From the NCBI GenBank assembly GCA_026129545.1, contig JAHCHX010000001.1, positions 2,293,501 through 2,357,500 of the forward strand: 64,000 nucleotides of DNA. The letters are read 5' to 3'. The number at the start of each line of letters is the position of its first letter. Position 1 is the stretch's first letter. Positions 25,639-32,289 of the stretch are shown here, in pieces. The position numbers were made by a program, and so were the translations under genes. Origin of the DNA: Saprospiraceae bacterium. Its GTDB lineage: Bacteria > Bacteroidota > Bacteroidia > Chitinophagales > Saprospiraceae. Below the pieces are notes generated by a model. It was not told the DNA's origin and made no database searches. It saw nothing but the letters and a program-made list of their open reading frames with translations.

Positions 25639-26433
25639 ATGAACAGACCAGATTCGATAGAACACTTCATCCATTCGCGCCGCCCCGACTTTGACGCGGC
25701 CACGCCAGAGCAGCACGTTTGGACAAAAGTGGAACAAAGTCTCGCTCGCCTCCAAGAGGCCGATGCTTTGGAAACGGCTCTGCTCCTCAACCGTGCAGCA
25801 TTCGACACCGCCGAGCCTGACAAACGGGTGTGGACAAGCCTTGAGTCTTATCTGAACGAAACCGAAAACCAAGCGCCCGACCCGCTCGAATACTTTATCC
25901 GCGAAAACCGCGACACATTCGACCAAGCAGTGCCAGACCTGAGCGTGTGGGCCAATATCGAAAAACAAACGCCAGGCAAGGCACGCATCATCCGTGTCGG
26001 TTGGCATCGCTCCCTGCTTCGCGCAGCAGCAGCTTTAGCGTTGTTGGTGACAGGGCTGAGCTTGGGCGTGTGGTATGCGCGTTCGAGCGAGCCGCCCGTC
26101 ATGGCCATGAGCCAAGTCTCAAACGAATACGCCGAGTTAGAGCAGTATTTTCAACGCGACATTGAAGGCAAACAGCGTCAATTAGCCAAATTTGCAGGCA
26201 GCCAGTCCGCCGAAGTAGAACAAGACTTGGAACAATTGGACAACATCATGGCCGAATTGCAGCTCGAACTCGCCACCGTGCCGGAGGGCAACCGCGAGCA
26301 AGTGGTGCGGGCAATGATTGAAAACTATCGGGCCAAAGCGGCCATCCTCGAGCGCGTGCTCGAACGGCTGGAAAAATCCACCAAAACGAAAACTTTAAAC
26401 AGCGATTCAAACAATGAAGTCAAGAATATCTGA
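25639..26433 (+). CDS. Anti-sigma-like single-pass membrane protein with three internal repeats
   Basis: 264 residues in the anti-sigma position. The cytoplasmic N-terminus consists of three diverged copies of a module of about 30 residues (5-34, 44-72, 81-110), each reading roughly FDxAxPxxxVWxxxE: FDAATPEQHVWTKVE, FDTAEPDKRVWTSLE and FDQAVPDLSVWANIE. One transmembrane helix follows (about 127-147), then a coiled-coil periplasmic region (about 160-255). It has no zinc-finger anti-sigma motif (HxxxCxxC), so it is not a standard ZAS factor. Inference: the repeats clamp the sigma factor and the outer coiled coil senses envelope state. Its 3' end meets the next gene. Confidence 0.72.
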   Translation: MNRPDSIEHFIHSRRPDFDAATPEQHVWTKVEQSLARLQEADALETALLLNRAAFDTAEPDKRVWTSLESYLNETENQAPDPLEYFIRENRDTFDQAVPDLSVWANIEKQTPGKARIIRVGWHRSLLRAAAALALLVTGLSLGVWYARSSEPPVMAMSQVSNEYAELEQYFQRDIEGKQRQLAKFAGSQSAEVEQDLEQLDNIMAELQLELATVPEGNREQVVRAMIENYRAKAAILERVLERLEKSTKTKTLNSDSNNEVKNI

Positions 26434-26443
26434 TACCGTCACC

Positions 26444-27553
26444 ATGCCCACCCTGCGCATCCTGTTCGCGCTGTCCTTCTGGGTGGCTGGCACCTGCGTG
26501 GCGCAAGCCAATGAAAAACCCACGCTCGAATTCACGCGCACCATCAACCGCGAGTTCAACACCACCACCGACGGCATGACCGCCCTTTACAACAAGTACG
26601 GCAAGGTCAATGTGAAAACGTGGCAAAACAACACCGTCAAAATTGACATCACCATCGTCGTGAACGCAGGAAGCCAACGCGATGCCGACAAAATTTTCGA
26701 CCGCATCAAAGTCAACTTTGCCAATGCCTCAGGCTATGTGAAAGCCGAGACCATGCTGGAGCAAAAAAGCGGAATCAACTGGACAAACGACTGCAACGAC
26801 TTCAAAATCAACTACGAAGTCTATATGCCCATTGGCAACCAACTCGACCTCAAAAACCGTTACGGCAACTCTTACGTCGCCACGCTCAATGGCAAGCTCA
26901 TCGCCGAAATCAAGTATGGCGACCTTCGCACCGAAGCCGTGAACAACGATGCTGACCTCAATCTCGGCTACGGCAAAGGCTACATCGCTCGCGTCAACAA
27001 CTTGTATGGCCAGATTAGCTACAGCCAAATAACCATCACCGAAGCCCGCGAGGTGCAACTCGACACCAAATACTCCGAACTGAAAGGCGACCGCGTCAGC
27101 ACCCTCCGCCTTACCTCCAAATACGATGATTTCAATCTGGGAGAAGTGGACGAACTGCGCTTGCAGACAAAATACGCCAACCTGCGCGTGCGCAGCGCCC
27201 GGGCCGCATACCTCACCGCGCAATACACCGACATCCGCTTCACCAACGTGGGCGAAACCGCTGATGCCGACCTGAGCTACGGAAGCCTCAAAATCGAAAA
27301 TATCGGCAAAAACGTCTCGAACATCAACGTGGTGGGCAAATACACCGACGTACAACTCTTCACCGAACGCGGCACCTCCTATCGCTTCGACTTGGAAGGA
27401 CGCTACACCGACATCAAAACACCCGCAGGCGCCAACATCCGCCACCACAGCAAATCGGGCAACCTTGAAAAAATGGAAGGCTCCTACGGCGATGCCAACG
27501 CCAAAGGACTCGTCAAGGCAAAACTCAACTACGGCGGGCTGGTGATGAAGTAA
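26444..27553 (+). CDS. Secreted DUF4097-like beta-helical protein
   Basis: 369 residues with a signal peptide (LRILFALSFWVAGTCVAQA). The mature protein is a series of short strand repeats built on K-Y-[GSDAT]-[DNE]: NKYGKVNVKTW, IKYGDLRTEAV, TKYSELKG, SKYDDFNLG, TKYANLRV, GKYTDVQLF, GRYTDIK. This is a beta-solenoid pattern as in DUF4097/adhesin-like proteins. No sorting signal or barrel is visible, so a periplasmic or released protein is likely. It starts 10 bp after the anti-sigma-like gene (or overlaps it by 20 bp if the ATG at 26414 is used), giving a three-gene sigma operon; it may be the signal reporter or the output of that system. Confidence 0.75.
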   Translation: MPTLRILFALSFWVAGTCVAQANEKPTLEFTRTINREFNTTTDGMTALYNKYGKVNVKTWQNNTVKIDITIVVNAGSQRDADKIFDRIKVNFANASGYVKAETMLEQKSGINWTNDCNDFKINYEVYMPIGNQLDLKNRYGNSYVATLNGKLIAEIKYGDLRTEAVNNDADLNLGYGKGYIARVNNLYGQISYSQITITEAREVQLDTKYSELKGDRVSTLRLTSKYDDFNLGEVDELRLQTKYANLRVRSARAAYLTAQYTDIRFTNVGETADADLSYGSLKIENIGKNVSNINVVGKYTDVQLFTERGTSYRFDLEGRYTDIKTPAGANIRHHSKSGNLEKMEGSYGDANAKGLVKAKLNYGGLVMK

Positions 27554-27557
27554 TGCC

Positions 27558-29534
27558 TCACACCCGCACCACCATCAACTTCCCCGTTTGCGCCCGGCCA
27601 TCTTTCATAATGCGGATAGTATAGTATCCCGCTGACAAATCACTGACGACGACCGTGTTGCGACCAACACGCAGCTGCTCCAACTTCCGAACGGATTTCC
27701 CCTCGGAGTTGAAAATCGTGACCGACTGCACCTCAAAAGGCAGCTCGAGGGTGAATTGAGTGCTGACGGGATTGGGATAATAAAAGGCTTGCCACCACTG
27801 CCCTTGCTGCTGCCCATTGTCGGCAAAAAGAATCTCCGATTTGCCTTCACAGGTCTTGATAGTGGTGTACTCGGCGATGAGACGCACAAGCAGTTCGTTG
27901 AATGGCTCCACCTTGTATTCTTCGGAAGTAGGCTCCAAGTGTTTGCCGCCAATGCCCGAATGGTCGGTCAGAAAAACATAAGTGCCGTTGGTGGCAAGAC
28001 CGAAAAATTTCATCAAAAACTCCGTGTCTTTTTGGCTCCCGCTAGCCACCACCGGCACAACGCGGATGCCAAGCCTCGCCGCCTCGCGGATGCTTTTTTG
28101 GAGGCTCTCCTTCACTTCGGGCAACTGGTGGGGACTGGCATCCAGCACCAAAAAACATATCCGGGCAATAGCATCGGCACTCCATTTTTGAGCGAAAACC
28201 ACCTCTTCGAGCGCACTATGCACCGCCTCCGGGTAGTCGCCCCCGCCGTCGGCGCTTTGCTTTTTGATAAACTCCACCGTCTTGGAAATATCGGAAGCGA
28301 GGGCGCTGCTCTTGGTGATGTACTCGTCGCCTTTGTCGCGATAAAACACCGTACCCATGCGGAAGACAAGGCCGGGGTTCCGATTTTTCGCCCGCTCAAT
28401 CACATCCAGCAACTCCGTTTTCAAATACTCAATTTCATCGCCCATGCTCCCCGTCGCGTCCACCGCCCACACGATGTCCACGTTTTTCGGAGCACGGCAC
28501 TCGGCTTTTATCTTGAAAAAATTGATGCCCTCGCTGGCAGTTTTGAGCTGCGCGAACTCGTGTTTCTCGCCCTGCACCCACGCCTCCATGACGAGGTTGA
28601 GCATTTCTTTTTTGTCAAACAAACCAGCCCACAACTCGGCCTTGCCCGTGTTGTCGGTGCGGCTCTCCCAAATGGTTGCCCCACGCGAATCTTTCAGAAC
28701 AACGGCAGCATCGGCTATCGGAAAATCCTGCTCATTGAGCAACAACGCGGTGTAGCGATGTTTGGGGTAAAAGCCGTACATCGCCTGATATGGCTCTATT
28801 TCCCCGTCGGCGAGCAAATCCAGCCAATGGCGGTTCCAATTGTGCAGGTCGTTCCATTCGCCAGCCGTGAGCAAGCCAGCTCGAGGCGTAGGTTGAGTGA
28901 AGCGGCCAGGAAGCGGCACATCGGGCGCATCGCCCGCCGCTTCCACCATCTCCTCGTAGGTCTCTGGCGAAAAAACGACACGCATCCTTTTCATCGCCCC
29001 ATCTATCTCTACCACGCCTTCATCGGCAGCGGCGGGTGGCGGCTCGGCAGCGGCAGGTTTTGATTCGGCAGCAAGCTTGGGAGTGGAACCGATTTTTCGT
29101 TTGGAGACAGTTGCATCCCGGCTACCGCGCATACTTAAAGGCTCCGCGCCAGCGCCCGCTCCGTAACCCCTCGCCAACGTGCTGAAATCTCGAACAAGCG
29201 TCTCCCCCAATGTGGTGCCCATTTCAAGATGCACACTGAGCTGGGTTTCCTTATTCGCCAACACCTGCACGTCCACGATGCGCAGGGAGACAAAGCTATC
29301 TTTGGAAAACACCACATCGTAAGTGCCAGGGGCTAATGCGAGGCGATATTCGCCTTCAGCGCGGGTGGTCGTTTCCGCGACCAACACCCGATTTTTTAAA
29401 ATTTTGACAGCGACATCCCGGAGCGCCCCCCCCGATTCGTCGGAGACTTTTCCAGTCAAAACAGTTGTTTCGGCAGGGGAAAAAAGCGCGGCAAGCATCA
29501 ACCAAAAGGTCGTCAGGAAGAGTGTGATTTTCAT
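27558..29534 (-). CDS. Von Willebrand A domain protein with T9SS sorting signal
   Basis: 658 residues, exported. After the signal peptide comes a carboxypeptidase-regulatory-like beta-sandwich (about 20-105; VLTGKVSDESGGALRDVAVK), a low-complexity Ala/Pro linker, and a middle region that includes a second carboxypeptidase-like segment (about 270-310). A VWA domain follows, with metal site DIVWAVDATGSMGDE near residue 355, then a T9SS type A sorting domain beginning YYPNPVSTQF near 588. The protein should be secreted across the outer membrane and bound to the surface, where the VWA domain would bind a partner with a divalent metal. The frame is open to 29702, but the extra residues come from palindromic repeat DNA. 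Convergent with the preceding gene, 4 bp apart. Confidence 0.85.
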   Translation of the reverse strand: MKITLFLTTFWLMLAALFSPAETTVLTGKVSDESGGALRDVAVKILKNRVLVAETTTRAEGEYRLALAPGTYDVVFSKDSFVSLRIVDVQVLANKETQLSVHLEMGTTLGETLVRDFSTLARGYGAGAGAEPLSMRGSRDATVSKRKIGSTPKLAAESKPAAAEPPPAAADEGVVEIDGAMKRMRVVFSPETYEEMVEAAGDAPDVPLPGRFTQPTPRAGLLTAGEWNDLHNWNRHWLDLLADGEIEPYQAMYGFYPKHRYTALLLNEQDFPIADAAVVLKDSRGATIWESRTDNTGKAELWAGLFDKKEMLNLVMEAWVQGEKHEFAQLKTASEGINFFKIKAECRAPKNVDIVWAVDATGSMGDEIEYLKTELLDVIERAKNRNPGLVFRMGTVFYRDKGDEYITKSSALASDISKTVEFIKKQSADGGGDYPEAVHSALEEVVFAQKWSADAIARICFLVLDASPHQLPEVKESLQKSIREAARLGIRVVPVVASGSQKDTEFLMKFFGLATNGTYVFLTDHSGIGGKHLEPTSEEYKVEPFNELLVRLIAEYTTIKTCEGKSEILFADNGQQQGQWWQAFYYPNPVSTQFTLELPFEVQSVTIFNSEGKSVRKLEQLRVGRNTVVVSDLSAGYYTIRIMKDGRAQTGKLMVVRV

Positions 29535-29625
29535 AACAGAGGCAGTTGCGTTCTTTTTTGTGAAACGATTCGCTCTTGATGCCCTCCCAATGAGCCATTG
29601 CACAAAACAACCCAAGAAAAATCGT

Positions 29626-29880
29626 AAAAACTTAGCGAGCCCCCCTCTCCCCGCCAAAAGGCGGGAGGGGGTGGGGCGCAGGGCAAACGCATCAAAATAC
29701 AACCGACCTCGGAGAGGTCAAATGTCTATCGCAGCAAACAGGTTACCAACATTCGACCCCTCCGGGGTCGTACACACCGCGAAAATGGGGCGTTTCTACC
29801 AACATTTGACCTCTCCGAGGTTTGTGCCATTTTGATGCGTTTGCCCTGGGGGTGGGGCGGATACGAGCGGCTAAGTTTTT
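29626..29880. repeat. Nested palindromic (REP-like) array
   Basis: Four concentric inverted pairs: AAAAACTTAGC (29626-29636 / 29870-29880), a 20-mer CAGGGCAAACGCATCAAAAT (29679-29698 / 29829-29848), a 19-mer ACCTCGGAGAGGTCAAATG (29706-29724 / 29803-29821) and a central hairpin CGACCCC-TCC-GGGGTCG (29754-29770). The unit at 29744-29768 is also a direct repeat of 29797-29821 (22 of 25). A GC-rich hairpin around GCCCCCCTCTCCCCGCC lies near the left end. No ORF is present. It fills the gap between the VWA gene and the GNAT gene. Confidence 0.85.
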
Positions 29881-29888
29881 GCGGAAAA

Positions 29889-30833
29889 TCATCTGAACAG
29901 CAATTTCCCAACCTTCCACGCTGCCGACCACTCCTTTTGCACCCTGAAATAAGGCCGCTGCGCGGCCCCGAACTGCCGTCGCACCCGTTCGATGGCATAT
30001 ATCATGCTCCCGGCAAAATCGAATTCGGGCAATCGCAGCGATTCGCCAGCGTATCGAATGGCCTCCCAAGTCAACAGGATGCCCGCACCGGATGAGCGGT
30101 GAGCAGGGTCGTCGCCCGCCATGAGCAGCCACGCGGTCCGTTCGTCCCAGGCCAGATAGGCCACCGAGTGCGCCTCCCCCGTCCGAAGGTCGCGCGCAAA
30201 AAAAATGGCGCGCCGCTCCCGGGCGGCAAGTGCCTCATCGAGGCGGGCCAACAGAGTGAGGGGAACAGGAGAGCCCAAGCCTTGCCGCTGGTAACTCAAT
30301 TGTTGCACCGCGAAAAAATCGGTCAGCGTGCCCTCCGTCGTCACCGCCGTTTGTTCGCGAGCCTTTGGTATTTTTTGATTCCGGTAGTCGGGTGCCAGAT
30401 TTTTCCAAGCCGCATCCAAGTCGTTGATTTCCAAAAAATAAGAATAGCGGGTAGTTTGTCGGAAACCCCGCCAGTAAAGAGGAAGCCAGTTTTGGGCCGT
30501 GTAGTTGAAATCCTGCTCAAATGCCGCCAGCCGCCCAACGGGAAATTGCTCAAGCAAATCACCAAGTATAGACATTTCCTTGCGCGGGGAACGCCATTCG
30601 GGAAGCAAGTAAGGCCCCATCATGCGAGCAAGCGGGGGCATGGCCACATAACGCCAATGCCATTTCTTTTTCAAAAAATAAGGCCATGCCGCCACGACTT
30701 GCCCCGCTTTTTCCACCAACGCCACCTCCCACTGCCCTCCTTGACAAACAGCGTCCAGATACCACGGCTGCATGAACAGCGGCAGGTCAGGGGCCTTGTC
30801 GCAAAAACGGGTATAAGCATCGCGCGAGCTCAT
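29889..30833 (-). CDS. GNAT-superfamily acetyltransferase (BioF2-like/FemAB fold)
   Basis: 314 residues, cytoplasmic. The double-GNAT layout of the Acetyltransf_6/BioF2-like family is recognisable: an N-terminal half with MQPWYLDAVCQGGQWEVALV and KKKWHWRYVAMPPLARMMGP, and a C-terminal GNAT core with FFARDLRTGEAHSVAYLAWD, GDDPAHRSSGAGILLTWEAI and LPEFDFAGSM. Enzymes of this type transfer acyl or aminoacyl groups, often in cell-wall or polysaccharide modification; the substrate is unknown. The frame has a TTG at 30839, but the ATG at 30833 is preferred. Palindromic repeat elements flank both sides (29626-29880 and 30953-31025). Confidence 0.78.
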   Translation of the reverse strand: MSSRDAYTRFCDKAPDLPLFMQPWYLDAVCQGGQWEVALVEKAGQVVAAWPYFLKKKWHWRYVAMPPLARMMGPYLLPEWRSPRKEMSILGDLLEQFPVGRLAAFEQDFNYTAQNWLPLYWRGFRQTTRYSYFLEINDLDAAWKNLAPDYRNQKIPKAREQTAVTTEGTLTDFFAVQQLSYQRQGLGSPVPLTLLARLDEALAARERRAIFFARDLRTGEAHSVAYLAWDERTAWLLMAGDDPAHRSSGAGILLTWEAIRYAGESLRLPEFDFAGSMIYAIERVRRQFGAAQRPYFRVQKEWSAAWKVGKLLFR

Positions 30834-30952
30834 GCGCAAAGGTGCTAAAATTCAAGTCAGGTCCAATTGCCCCATTGCGACATTACCATATTCCCAAATC
30901 GGCACGACCTGTCCCACTATTCGCGTGATTATCAAATTCCATTTATTTTTGT

Positions 30953-31025
30953 AAAAACTTAACGCGTCAGCCCCACCCCCTCCACACCGGGAGGGGGTGG
31001 GGCTGACATGAGCGGCTAAGTTCTT
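30953..31025. repeat. Palindromic repeat with 18-bp perfect stem
   Basis: GTCAGCCCCACCCCCTCC (30966-30983) is perfectly complementary to 30990-31007, with a 6-base loop. The outer bases AAAACTTAACGC and GCGGCTAAGTT resemble the AACTTAGC ends of the array at 29626-29880, so the two belong to one repeat family. It lies upstream of the response regulator gene, about 70 bp before its ATG, and might act as a terminator or mRNA-stability element. Confidence 0.8.
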
Positions 31026-31094
31026 ACTTATTTTTTAGTGAAAAATCGTGACTTCCTTACTTTCACCGCCACAACCTAACCACCCTACCGCACT

Positions 31095-31748
31095 ATGCCC
31101 ACTCCCCTTCGCATTGCCCTTGCCGACGACCATGAATTGCTGCTAGAAAGCCTGAGCGCCATGTTCGCCAACACCGACGACGAAGTCGAAGTCATCTGGA
31201 GCGCCCGCAACGGCGACGAGGTGCTGGAAAAAACCCGCGTCCAATGTCCCGATGTGCTGCTGCTCGATTACCAATTCAAGGAAAAAAACCTTGACGGCGG
31301 CACCATTAGTCATTTGTTGATGCAAGAATTTCCCGACCTCGGCATTCTGATTCTGAGCGTCAGCCATGAAATCACCACCATCCGCGACTGTCTCGCCAAA
31401 GGTGCCAAAGGCTACGCCACCAAGGAAATCGGGAAAAACGAGTTGCTGCGCGGCCTTCGAGCCGTGGCCGATGGAGAGTATTTTCTTGACCAAACCTCGC
31501 TCAAAGTCGTCATTCATGGCAGCGTCATCCCCGGCCCCAAACCACCACGCGGACTGCTCACCCCCCGTGAGCTCGAGGTAGCCCGACCATACGCCAAAGG
31601 AAAAGCCACCAAGGAAATGGCCTCCATGCTCTTCATCAGCGACGACACTGTGGAAAGCCACATCAAGAGCATTCGCTCAAAAACTGGCTGCGAAAACCGA
31701 TACTGCGTGGAGGAATGGCTAAAAAAACACGGGCTTTGGGAGGGTTAG
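31095..31748 (+). CDS. NarL/FixJ-family response regulator
   Basis: 217-residue two-component regulator: receiver with DD at 11-12, phospho-acceptor Asp in VLLLDYQ (about D57) and Lys in ATKEIG, followed by a LuxR-type helix-turn-helix (about 153-212; LTPRELEVARPYAKGKATKE and SDDTVESHIKSIRSK). No kinase gene is adjacent. The NarX/NreB-type kinase at 38412-40490, the class that normally pairs with NarL regulators, is the nearest candidate, with two T9SS cargo genes in between. Start at ATG 31095 is well placed for the receiver. Confidence 0.92.
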   Translation: MPTPLRIALADDHELLLESLSAMFANTDDEVEVIWSARNGDEVLEKTRVQCPDVLLLDYQFKEKNLDGGTISHLLMQEFPDLGILILSVSHEITTIRDCLAKGAKGYATKEIGKNELLRGLRAVADGEYFLDQTSLKVVIHGSVIPGPKPPRGLLTPRELEVARPYAKGKATKEMASMLFISDDTVESHIKSIRSKTGCENRYCVEEWLKKHGLWEG

Positions 31749-32289
31749 GCAAGCCTTTTCCACATACAGCATTCTGATTGCAGGCGCCCTCCCACTAAAA
31801 ATCGCACATTCCCGTATGTTAAATCTCCCCACCCCCTTGCCCATGTCGCCGCCCCTCCCTACATTAGCCCTCGCCAAGACGTTGGCGCGCCTAATCCCCT
31901 CCCATCACGTTGCCCGGCACGACGGGCGGCACGCTTTAATCTCACCCTGTGACCGCTGGGTGTGCGTCCTCGCAAACCGACGTTTTTGCGCGACGCCACC
32001 GAGAGGCGGCCTTTTTGCCCGGCAGTTTTTTTAATCCTCACCGATGCCCCGCCCGGCGGGGTGCGCCGCGTGCTCGAGTGCGCGGCGCACCCCACGGCGC
32101 TCGCCGCGACACGACGCGGCGGCGAGGGGCATGCCAATCATCCCTTGAGCATCATGCAAACCGTTATTCATTCATTTTTCAAAAACCTTTTACCATGCTT
32201 GACAAAATTATCTTCCGAAAAAAACGGGGTGGCAAAACATTGAATCGCCCGGCACCCCATCTCAATCCCTTGCCCCTTTCGGCACGCTC
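31749..32289. other. GC-rich structured intergenic region
   Basis: 541 bp with no credible gene. The part at 32044-32132 can fold into a three-way junction: outer stem ATGCCC/GGGCAT (32044-32049 / 32127-32132), a perfect 13-bp hairpin GGGGTGCGCCGCG (32058-32070 / 32081-32093) and an 8-bp hairpin CTCGCCGC (32100-32107 / 32119-32126). A short hairpin CGCCAA-GACG-TTGGCG lies near 31873. The rest becomes AT-rich just before the next gene. Confidence 0.6.

Noticed and set aside
29535..29702. N-terminal extension of the VWA/T9SS protein
   Set aside because: The extra residues (RPTPSRLLAGRGGLAKF) are translated palindromic repeat DNA, and a good signal peptide begins at ATG 29534.
29700..29830. CRISPR-like appearance of repeated 20-25-mers
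   Set aside because: Units are inverted and unevenly spaced, with no spacers of equal length and no cas genes nearby; REP-like palindromes explain it better.
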